64,000 bases of DNA from Anisus vortex (lineage: Eukaryota > Mollusca > Gastropoda > Planorbidae). This document shows, piece by piece, positions 21,481 to 33,400 of this stretch (positions are counted from its first letter, which is position 1; each line of letters starts with the position of its first letter). The notes below the pieces were generated by a model. It did no database searches, had not been told where the DNA came from, and saw nothing but the letters and a program-made list of their open reading frames with translations. A program made the translations under genes and the position numbers. The stretch spans positions 48,832,474 to 48,896,473 of the forward strand of contig OX421497.1 in the NCBI GenBank assembly GCA_949126835.1. Reading direction: 5' to 3'.

Positions 21481-24400
21481 GTAATCGGAGTCGACGTACT
21501 AAATGAAAAATGAACAAAACGAAACTAACCACTTTTCGACAGTGAAAAAAAAAGCCGAAAATTTTAGTATTTAAAGTTAATTTAACCCTTTATTAACTAA
21601 TATTGATTAAATTTTTCACGGAAGTGGAGGATGGTTGCTTTATTGACCCCCCCCCTCCTTGCGGATGACCAATGTAAATCAAGTAAATGTAAATATTGTA
21701 ATTTTCTTCTCTTCTCCTGTCTTATCTTATTATTTATAAATATATTTATATACTTAGACTTAGGCCTATATAAATACTTATAGGAACTTATAGGCTACTT
21801 TACAGACGCTCCTTCTATAAAGAAGGTTATTTTACTTATTGCGTCCTACGCTCATCCGTGGTCCGAGTCTAGTCTTGCATTTTTATTAATGTTTTAAATG
21901 ATAAGTTACTGGTTTTCCTGGCTTGTCCAGGCAACCTATTCCATGCCCGAATGCCACTCGGGAAGAAAGAGCACTTATATGCATTTGTTCTCGCATAAGG
22001 GACAAGGAAGGTGTTTTTGTATTTATGTTTATCTGAGCTTTGCAACAAGTTGTTTTTGGGTTGTATTTCTAAATTAGAGTTTAATGCCTTGTGTATTATT
22101 ACTACTTTACTCTTTGCTGTGATTTAGTGTGATCTAAACTAAAACGTCTAAGTCTAAAACTAAATGAAAATGCTATAATTAGTATTAGTTAGGTATATGA
22201 ATATACTGCCTATACCGGCTATACCCTTTATCTTTTGTTGCACCTTTAATCAGTTTATGTTTTGGTTCGGGCCATTGATACTTGAGTTGAGTCTCTTTGC
22301 TTAGACTGTTAGTCCTGTCGATCATGATAAAGTTAAAGGTGCCGGTCATCAATAGATGGCTTTGGGCCCCAGAGCTCAAGGGGGTGTGGTTGAGTGTTCA
22401 GTTTAGGCTATAGTATGAGTATAGGCACTCTAGGGGCTGTGGCTGAGTCCTGTTTAGGATGCTGGTCGCAGAGTAGTCTGATATGTTCTTATCACTTCTG
22501 TATCCATGGACCTGAAAACTGATGAAGTGTGTAAAACACCAATATGGTCCCATTCAAAAAGATTACTATGGTGGACTAACGCATGGGGGACAGCCCTTGT
22601 TGAGCGTCCGAGATTGCATTGGACTGCCAAAGGTCCCACCAAGAGTAGGCCCCTATTTTAGTTTTGGATTATAATATAATGTTCAAAGCAGAAGTTCCAT
22701 TGTGCATCACTAGATGGACATATCCTGTGTCTGTGTTCCATTGTGCATCACTAGATGGACATATCCTGTGTCTGTGTTCCATTGTGCATCACTAGATGGA
22801 CATATCCTGTGTCTGTGTTCCATTGTGCATCACTAGAGGGACATATCCTGTGTCTGTGTTCCATTGTGCATCACTAGATGGACATATCCTGTGTCTGTAT
22901 TCCATTGTGCATCACTAGATGGACATATCCTGTGTCTGTGTTCCATTGTGCATCACTAGATGGACATATCCTGTGTCTGTGTTCCATTATGCATCACTAC
23001 ATGGACATATCCTGTGTCTGTGTTCCATTGTGCATCACTAGATGGACATATCCTGTGTCTGTGTAATATTGTTGAAGTGTTTTACTTTTGCTCCCTGTCC
23101 CTTACTCATTTTTTCAGCTCTAAGCCAATTAGTTCACTTAGCCTTTTGCATTTACTTTACTAATGCATGCAATTTATTTATTATTTTAAATAATTTTAGT
23201 GGTAAAGCTGTCCACATACATACAAATCTAGACCAGCTTTTATTCATGAATTGACATGAACTGTTCATTTATGTTCCAGTGAAAAGTTCAACACATGTAT
23301 CAGAGTGTAGCTATTCTACTGTCATGCAGCCAAAGATGACTGCGACCATGCAGAGATGGAAAAAAAAGAAAAGAAAAAGTAAAACTCAACAGAAAAAGGA
23401 AATGGAACAATTGCAGAAAGATCTGGTTAAAAGTAATACATTAAATAAATAACATGTACTTTATACTAGTCTATGAAATGATGATTGGAAATTTACTTTT
23501 AGTGTGGGACTTAAAAATAGAAAAAATGTGTTTTTTTTTTGTTTTTTTTTTGGCAATGCCTTGATAGGTCATAAGATGTAACTTTGGAAATTACTTGTGT
23601 AGATAATCCATTATTCAAATTATTATTCAAATTACTTTTAGCATTATTTTAATACTTTATTTTTTCCTCCTCAGTCTTAACCAAAAGAGCAGTCCAGTTG
23701 GTTCAAAACAAATCACTTTTGAATGCTCAGCATAAGGTCATCTTGACACATGCTTTCACAGATCTCTCTTGTGGGAATGGCCGTGACTTTTTGTCAGTGA
23801 TTTCTTCAGAAACAGGGGAATCCCTGTCCCCATTAAAGTTTATCAATAAAAGTGATTTCATTGCTCATCAAGTTGAAACTCTAATAAATCCTTATCAAGT
23901 TAACAACAGACTTCCAGTTTCCTCAGCACAGAGGCTTGTCCCACAACAACCTGTAAAGACAGAAGACACATTGCAATTATCTGGTCCTGCAGAGGCTACT
24001 ATTAACAATGCTGAACAGAAGCCATTGTTTGCTGACATTCAGAACAAACATTCCAGAACTTTACAGGGTGCCTGCACTTACCTAGATCTCTTCCCAGAGA
24101 ATAAGAAAAATGCGGTGACAGACTCAAACTTGACAGACTTTAAGGGGAATTATAGAAAATTTGTCAAAGAGTTAGAGTCTGTGAAAGAGAAAAACTCCAA
24201 GGTGTTCCAGAATTGGACTGAAGAGAGCCAGAATGTGGTTGATGCAGAGAAAACTGTACACAGTCATAAAGCTCAAATTAAGACCAAATTATCAGCCCCT
24301 TTAAAGAAGGTCATGACAAGTGAGAGTTCAAGGATAGAGTTGCTTGCAGAAAAGAATTTCAACAGTGTCAAAGAGCAGACCGCTGTTTTCAATGAGCTGC

Positions 24401-27400
24401 CGGTGAGGTTGACCTCTTCGCTTATCATCCCACCTAGCTTCATAACATCCCACAATAGTGCACCCGTTGATCCCTTCTATGACTACCATGTGGCTGATGG
24501 TGAAGCAGATGAAGCTGCGGAGGATTTGAACTCGGTCAAAACAAAAAATGGTGTGGCAGAGGCAGTAAAGACTTTACAGGATGGCAAGGAGCAAGCAGTA
24601 GATGCAGCCAAGGAGACCTTAAAAATGAAAACTACTAGCGGGCAAACTAAACACAAGAAGCATTCCAAGGTTTCCAATATGAATGTGAGTAATGAACTTC
24701 AAGAATTACTTGAGAAATCATTTGTTGATGCCTGCTGTTTTTCAAAGAATGTAAGTAGAAACAATTTTTTTTAGTTTTGCTTTTATCTAAATATATCAGC
24801 CTAAATGTGACATGTTCTGCTGAAATTATAATTACTAGTGATGGGACGATACCAAAATTTTTAACGATTCCGATACTATTCTGATTCTACCCAATTGTCC
24901 CGATTCCCGATACGATTCCCGATACAATTCCGATTTCTGGCCATTATTACATGTATGTATTAAACTTTTGCCGCCACTCGCCATGATTAATTTGGGCTCT
25001 GAAATAAAATGAATAGAAATTAATAAATAAAACTGGTGATGACCTGATTGAGTTACAAAATCTAAACAAATACAATCATATTGCATTTTAATAGATAATT
25101 GCTAATAGAGACGCACTTCATCAGGTCCTTGGAACTCACATTTTTATATGCCATAGCTCCTTTCTATAAGCAATTTTGGTTACTCTGTCTGGGTGCTATT
25201 AGATCTAAGGTGGTTCTTTACACTGTGCATGGAATACGGCAGTAATCATAGCAATCAGTTTAATTCTGAATTTTAAAACTGCAAATGATCGTTCTTCTGA
25301 CTTCTATAATATTTTTTCACAGTTGCTATCCAAAATTTGTGGTAGATTTATTTGGAGATAATCTATACTTTTACTGCATAGAGTTGGAATTAGCTTGAAT
25401 TGAATGGATTGGAAAATGGTCAGGAAAGAGTGAAGAAATATTAGGGAGTTAGGAACATTACGCAAACCCCCACACAGTGCACTCCTGTGTTACAGCTATT
25501 TATCTTACGCCCTGTATATTTAAGAATCGTTTTGGTATCTGAATCGGGTCTGAATTATTCAGCTCCGATACGATTCCCGATACTTTGGAAAAATCCAGAT
25601 ATTCCGATACAATTCCGATTAATCGTCCCATCACTAATAAATACATTATTTTTCCCAACATTTATGAGTTTAATAAATGGCTAGAAATGAGCTTAAAACT
25701 TGCATTAATTTGTTAGAAAACATAACTCTATTCTTCAAATGTAAAACTAAATTTTTATGAAAACAACTTAAATTGTTTCTGTGTATTCTCTCACGAAATT
25801 CTTGAGCAACCAAAACCTCACTTAGGATATTTATAGACTGTTGGTCATTGTGTTCCCATTTACAGATTGAACAAGTTTTACATGATATTTAATATAACTA
25901 CTTTATACTATAACTAATACTTAGACCATTTACAGATTGAACAAGCTTTACATGATATATAATATAACTACTTTATACTATAACTAATACTTAGACCATT
26001 TACAGATTGAACAAGTTTTACATGATATTTAATATAACTACTTTATACTATAACTAATACTGTAGACCATTTACAGATTGAACAAGTTTTACATGATATT
26101 TAATATAGCTACTTTATACTATAACTAATACAAGTTTTACTGGCTGTGAGAAATGTCAACATTTTAAAATTGTTCTTTAATTAATTGTTTACAGGTTTTA
26201 CTGGCTGTGAGAAATGTCAACATTTTAAAATTGTTCTTTAATTGTTTACAGGTTTTACTGGCTGTGAGAAATCTACAGTATCTTTCTTTGAAACAAAAAA
26301 TTTCATCTGTGGAAGTTTTCAACAAACTTATTCATGCTCTGGCCAAAAAGGTTTTTATTGCAGTTTTAAATAATAATAAATTTATTTTTATAGCGCTGCC
26401 AACAAAAATAATTTAAACTTAGAGCAAACATACAACAAATATAGCACTAAATTTATACAAGAAATGATTCTCTAGGCTACATCACAAAATAAAGTAACCA
26501 AACTTTTAAAAAAAATATAAGATACTTCAAAATTAAAGTTTTATCCAATAGTTTTAGTTTTAATACAAAAAAATAAACAGTGAGTGTGTAAACTAAAGCA
26601 TAAATTTAAAAACACATTAAATTCACAACTTTGAAAATATTTCTAATATTGTAACTGTGATAAATTGACTTACATGAGTATCATTGACTTCTATTTGTAC
26701 AGAAAGATTTAAAAACTGTCAAGAATTTGTTTGCAATGATTCATAAACAGAATCTTACACCTACTTTGCAAACGTATGCCGCCTGCTTAGAATGTTTTGG
26801 AAGAATGAACAAATTTGATTCTGCTCAGTGTGAGAAACTGATTTCTGATGCCAAAAATAGAGTAAGTTTATTTTTGTAAATCTTTTGCATTTTTATTTGG
26901 TTTTGTTGTTTAGGAAAACTTGGTTCATTAAGTTTACAAGGTTGTGAATTTTTTTATATATAAACAATAGCAGAAGTTACTTTCACTAAAGAAATGTTTT
27001 GTAAATATAGGAAGATAAAAATATGATCTTGTTAAAGAAAACTGAATTATATTTATATGAACCATTTTTTATTCTTGAAGTATACTAGGGCTGTAAAATT
27101 TCTTTTCAAAACCAATATAATTTGTAGAAATCCAATTTTAAACATATTATTTGCTTCTACACATACAACTAATATTATTGGCCATTAAAACTAGGTCATT
27201 AAAACTAGGTCAGTTTTCTCTGTACTTTTAGATACTCTTAGATTTGCTTTGTAAATAAATGTCCAATGATACCACCAGTAAGGAATTATTCTCAACAAAT
27301 GTTTATATTTCCTAAATAGGGTTTGGATATGGCTGAGCTTGCCAATCAGTGCAGTTTTGAATCTGATGAATTACACTTTGTTATAAAGGTATTTTCTTCT

Positions 27401-30400
27401 TCTAATCTTTACTTGTTGTTTTGACACAACTTTGTGGTAAGAATAAAATTGTTTGTCTAAACAGAAAGATTTTTAACATATTATTCCTGATTTAATTTTT
27501 TTATAGCACATCATTTGGTGTAGCTTTTTTATTTGTTTTGTTTCTAGGCTATCAGTAGTGTGGAACCAACTTTTCAATTGAACCCTCCAAATTATGAGAT
27601 GAAATACAAGCATGAGTTACTGACACAACTGAATGATCCAAATGAAAAGGTTGCACTTTACAGCAATGTACATTTTTTATCTTATGCATTACATGCATTA
27701 TGTTCTTTAAAGAACATTCTTCTGCTCATCCGTGGTCCAAGTCTAATCCTACAATTCTATTAGTGTTTTAAATGCTGAGAGGTTACTGTTTTTCCTGGTT
27801 TGTTCAGGCAACCCATTCCATACCCAACTGCAACTTGGGAAAAAAGAGTACTTATATTCATTTGTTCTTGCATAAGTGATAAAGAAAGTTTTTTTTTGTT
27901 TTTTTTCTGAGCTTTGCAACAGGTTGTTATTGTGTTGTATTTCTAAATTAAAATTTAATGTCTCGTGTATTATTACTACTTTACTCTTTGCCTTTCTGCC
28001 CTATAGTGTTTCTAGGTTTAGTGATTTAACTGATGCCATGGTGTTACCTTTGTCAGTTGTGAATATTTGCCAGCAACAAACCTAGCAGCTCTTTTCAGAA
28101 TTTCTTGTTTTTTAATGTTCTCTTTAGTTGTTGAGTCTCATACAGAAGATGCATATTTTAGTACATGTCTAACTAATGTGAGATAGCATTTTAGTTTTAT
28201 GTTCTTATTACATTTGTAGAAGTTCCTTTTTATGTAGCCTAATGTTTTAAGTTAGTTATCTTATCTTATCTTATACATTACAGACGCTCCTTCTATAAAG
28301 AAGATTATTGCGTCCTACGCTCATCCGTGGTCCGAGTCTAGTCTTGCATTTTTATTAATGTTTTAAATGATGTTAGGTTATTGGTTTTCCTGGTTTGTTC
28401 AGGCAACCCATTCCATGCCCGAATGCCACTCGGGAAGAAAGAGTACTTATATGCATTTGTTCTCGCATAAGGGACAAGGAAGGTGTTTTTGTCTTTATGT
28501 TTATCTGAGCTTTGCAACAGATTGTTATTGGGTTGTATTTCTAAATTAGAGTTTAATGCCTTATGTATTATTACTACTTTACTCTTTGCCCTTCTGTCCT
28601 CTAGTGTTTCTAGGTTTAGTGATTTGACTAATGGTGTTACTCTTGTCAATTGGGAATATTCACTAGTTATAAACCTTGCAGCTCTTTTTTGAATTTGTTC
28701 TAATTTTTTAATGTTTTCTTTAGTTGAAGGGTCCCATACAGATCCTGCATATTCTAGTATAGGCCTAACTAATGTGAGATAGCATTTTAGTTTTATATTC
28801 TTATTACATTTGTAAAAGTTCCTTTTTATGAATCCTAATGTTTTGTTTGATTTTTTAATTACTTCATCAATGTGAGGGTTCCAAGATAACTTATCATTTA
28901 TTATTACTCCTAGATACTTAGCATTGCTAGTTTGAGTTAGTTCTTTACCATGAATGAAGTAGTTTGTTATTATTTGTTTCTTTTTCTTGGATACCCTTAT
29001 TAGTTGGCATTTTTCTGGGTGAAAAGACATACTCCAGTTTGATTCCCATTTTTGTAGTTCATCTAGGTCTTTTTGTAAAAGTTCACTATCTTTTCCTGTC
29101 TTTATTATTCTATAAATTATGCAATCATCGGCAAATAATCTTACTTTTGTGCCTGTGTTGATGCAATTTGGCAGATCATTAATGTAAATTAGAAATAGTA
29201 GGGGCCCTAGAACAGTTCCTTGTGGAACTCCTGAGTTTACTGTTATTGGTGATGACTTAGAGCCATTTATTATCACTGTTTGTTCTCTGCCTAAAAGAAA
29301 GTCCTGAATCCACTGATGTAAGGGACCAGAGATGCCAAAGTATTTAAGTTTTTTAAGAAGACTAGAATGATGAACTTTATCAAATGCTTTTGAAAAATCT
29401 AGTAATATAGCATCAATTTGGTTGTTATTATCTAATCCCTTAGACAAGTCATCTATTAAGCCTATTAATTGAGTCTCACATGATCTATTTTTCCTGAAGC
29501 CATGTTGGTGTGGGCACAGTGCATTTAGTTTGTCTAGATGATTTACTATACTACTATATATTATATGTTCAAGTAATTTACATGTTATGCTTGTTAGAGA
29601 AACAGGTCTATAATTTCCGGGGTCAGATTTATCTCCTTTTTTGAAAAGGGGGGTTACATTGGCTAATTTCCAATCTTTGGGCACTTTGCCCTGGTTTAGA
29701 GAGGCCTGGAAAAGTATTTTAAAGATTGGAGATATTTCATTAGTTAGTTCTTTAAGCAGTCTTGCTGGTATTTCATCTGGACCAGAAGCTTTGTTTACTT
29801 TTAAGTTAGGAGTTGTTTAATGCCTTTTTCATCTACATTTATATTTCCTATCTCTTCTAGTTTGTTTAAATTTATGAATATTTCTTTGTCACCTGGATTT
29901 GAAAAAGATGATGCAAAGTGTGTGTTTAGGATATTAGCTTTAGTTTCATTATCATTATAAGTTTCATTGTTTTGGCCTTTTAGTGGAGCTATGCCTGTAG
30001 TGTCCATTTTTCTTGATTTAATGTAGGACCATAAGTTTTTATTATTATCTTTAGAAATTACATTGTTTACATATTCATTCTGCAGCTGTCTGCTTAGTTT
30101 CTGAGTTAAATGTTTAATTTTTAGGTATTTTTTATGTAGTCTAATTGAATTAGTTGCCTTAAACTTTTTGAATAGATTTTCTTTTTGTTTACACAGTTTC
30201 TTTAGTTTAGTGTTAAACCAACATTTGTTAATTTTATTTGATGTTTGTTTTGTTGGCACAGAGTCAGCCATTATTGCTTTTAAGTTGGTTTTTATAAATT
30301 GCCAAATATCTTCAACTGGACTATCTATATTGTATTTAGTAAGAAAATTGGTTTGGAATTTTATTGCTGCTTGATGTAGTTCTGTTGTGTTACATTTATT

Positions 30401-33400
30401 CCAGAGATAAATTATTCTTTTAGGTTTCTTGCTAATTTGGATTTTTATTTTGTTATTTACTCTGACAATATCATGATCTGAAAGTCCAGGGATTATTTCA
30501 TAATCTAATACTAGTCCTGGTCTGTTCGTTAAAAATAAATCTAGTATATTATGGTTTCTTGTTGGTTTTTTATTAATTTGGTCTAAGTTTAGATTTTGGA
30601 TGGTATTGATAAACATTTCATTTATTTCTTTTGTGTTTTGGTGCTTTTCTATAGAGTAGCTATTCCAATTTATATCAGGGAGGTTGAAGTCCCCCATTAT
30701 CCAAATTATAGCATTTTTATATTTAGTTTCAATACTTGTCAGCTGATTACACAGATCAGACATGTACTCTGATGTTGAGTTTGGTGGTCTGTAAACACTG
30801 CCTACAATTAGTGGTTTGGAATTAGGTCTGCTTATTTTACAAAATACTGACTCTATGTTATTTTGAGGTTCTAATTTAATTTCTTCAGCTATTAGGGTAG
30901 ATTTTATGGCTAGTAAGACTCCTCCATGCCTGTCTGACCTATCTTTCCTAAAAATTTCATAATTATTATTGAATATCTCTGTGTTGTAAATATCTGGGCT
31001 AAGCCATGTTTCGGAACCTGCAATTATGTCTGGTTCTTCATTATTTATTAAAAGTTCCAAATCAGCTTTTTTATTTTTAATGCTTTGGAAATTTATTGTA
31101 AGAGTTTTGAGGTGATACTGATTTGGGGTTTTATGGGATTTAGTGTTAAAGAGTGTCTTTTTACTTTTTTTTATTGGTGTTGATCTAGCTAAGGGTTTAT
31201 TTAGGTCTAAATTATTAACTTCTGGGCTTGTCAAGGCACTGTAGTGTAGGGGTTAGTGGTATCCAGGTCATGAGAATTAAACAGACCTGAACTAAATTGT
31301 GGCAACCCACACTGTACACAGTGCCAAGAGGCATCTTTATTTCCTAATGCTATATAAATTGGGGTGTTCATATGCAAGCATGCAGCATGGTACCATTCAT
31401 CACAGGTGTCACATTGAATGGCTCGTTGTTTTGCTGTGCATGGCTTACTGCAAATGTTACATCTATCTCTAACTGTCTTGACTGGGCCTGGGTTGGATTC
31501 TACATCGCCAGCCAAGAGCAACAATAGTACTAAATGATTTTGTCTGTACCTGCAAATTTTGTGTTTAAAATGGTTTTGGGAGATCTTTTTTAGGAGGATA
31601 TAAGCATGAGTGTTGTCAATATCTTTAATGTTGTGGTGATTAATTATTATCTGCTTATGGACAATTTCATGTTTGGGTAGTTTTAGTGCCCTTACCAGAA
31701 CTAGGGCTAAGACTAGGATTACAACTTTCATTTCCTTTTTTAAATTAAATTGACATTTAGTTACATTGGTAAGACTGTTGATGTTTCAATAATCTTTCTT
31801 AATCTTTACTTTATTCTGATTCTGTCATTAGAGTATTTTTGTGCTCTTCTCTGCAGGCGGTAGAAAAGAATCCTTATGCCATTGCAATGGACAAGTCAAC
31901 CATGGCAGCCAGGACTTTAGCCCAGCTTGAAATGGAGCAGAAAGGGGAGGTCATGGTGACTTCTATTCATAGAACTAACAAGGGAGGCAACACCAAAATG
32001 GTATGTATGAGTATGGGAGAGTGTATTCTATTCTCTTAGTTCTGTTCACAAAACATGTGAGCAACATTTTATACGTTTTTTGTTTCTTGATAGAAAAATT
32101 TACAGAAAGAAGTCATGGAAAATTGGCATCAGGTTTTACTGAAAACTTTTAATGAGAGAATCACAACTTTAGAAAAGAAAGCAAAAGGTAAACAATTCAT
32201 TCAATTGTTCACATAGAAATTGAACAAACAAAAATACGTCATAAACTACTGATATGAAGAGATCTATTGAAGAAACCTTATGGTCAATTTTGAATGTGAA
32301 TATATTAACTAATGCACAAACCTTATGGTCAATTTTGAATGTGAATATATTAACTAATGCACAAACCTTATGGTCAATTTTGAATGTGAATATATTAACT
32401 AATGCACAAACCTTATGGTCAATTTTGAATGTGAATATATTAACTAATGCACAAACCTTATGGTCAATTTTGAATGTGAATATATTAACTAATGCACAAA
32501 CCTTATGGTCAATTTTGAATGTGAATATATTAACTAATGCACAAACTTTATGGTCAATTTTGAATGTGAATATATTAACTAATGCACAAACTTTATGGTC
32601 AATTTTGAATGTGAATATATTAACTAACGCACAAACTTTATGGTCAATTTTGAATGTGAATATATTAACTAATGCACAAACCTTATGGTCAATTTTGAAT
32701 GTGAATATATTAACTAACGCACAAACTTTATGGTCAATTTTGAATGTGAATATATTAACTAATGCACAAACTTTATGGTCAATTTTGAATGTGAATATAT
32801 TAACTAACGCACAAACTTTATGGTCAATTTTGAATGTGAATATATTAACTAATGCACAAACTTTATCAACTACTATAGAATTTGGATTGTTTTTAAATGC
32901 ATTGAAAGTGTTAATAATTTGAATGTTTTTGTTTGTACTTTGTAAACATTCCAACAGATAATGGTCACATGACATTGTATCCTTACTTGAAGTTACTGCC
33001 TCCAGAGGATTATGTAAATATCATATTTACTGTAAGTTGAACTCATCCTCATCATCTGTAATATAATTATTCATTTAAATGTACTCTTAAAAAAAAAACA
33101 ACTTTATAATAAACTCAACTTAGTACCATTGAGCTAAATTTGCTATATTGTATGTTGAAATACCTTTAAAGCCAATATTCCTATGATAACTGTTGTATTT
33201 TATTGTCTAAATTTGCTATATTGTATGTTGAAATACCCTTATTGTCTTCTCTTCTCTAAAGTGTTTGAGGGACTTGTTCTCATCTACGGAAGGTTACAGT
33301 CCTGCACAGTCAACCATAAAAACGATTCTTGGTCAAGCTGTCAATCGAAGATATAATATTGCATACAAGACTTGCACGGATTTGGATGAAAAGGTAAAGA

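Larger units (their letters stand above)
21481..23279. other. POLRMT intron 1
   Basis: Contains a decayed 3' end of LINE-C at about 21802-22118 (minus; atgagcgtaggacgcaataa-type sequence), the inverted copy of the GC-rich repeat at 22450-22640, and a 41-bp minisatellite at 22697-23063. No exon-like reading. Confidence 0.65.
24751..26251. other. POLRMT intron 3
   Basis: Holds a hAT MITE (24836-25636), a 71-bp minisatellite (25857-26129) and a tandem duplication of the downstream acceptor (26132-26251). The remainder is plain AT-rich intron. Confidence 0.65.
28252..31740 (-). mobile_element. CR1-like LINE-C, copy 2 (near full length)
   Basis: The 3' end carries (ttatc)n at 28255-28275. The minus strand encodes ORF1 (31731-31231) and ORF2 (31234-28338). 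ORF2 is broken only by a 4-base deletion near 29805 (taagttaggagt here versus taagttggttaggagt in copy 1), which separates 31234-29801 from 29684-28338. It has APE endonuclease motifs [48 protein letters not shown] and LSDHDIV, and the full RT as in copy 1. High identity between copies 1 and 2 argues for recent activity of the family. Confidence 0.93.
27650..31856. other. POLRMT intron 7, filled by LINE-C copies
   Basis: Donor gttgca at 27650 and acceptor ctctgcag at 31856. Almost all of the 4.2 kb is two antisense LINE-C insertions in a row (27716-28250 degenerate, 28252-about 31740 near full length). Confidence 0.8.

Noticed and set aside
23426..23428. Alternative POLRMT exon 2 donor CTG|GTTAAA at 23426
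   Set aside because: It would be phase 0 and fail to join exon 3, which needs one carried base; the gtaata donor at 23433 fits.
32169..32975. 268- and 222-codon repeat frames on opposite strands
   Set aside because: 45-bp minisatellite between POLRMT exons 9 and 10; open by periodicity only.
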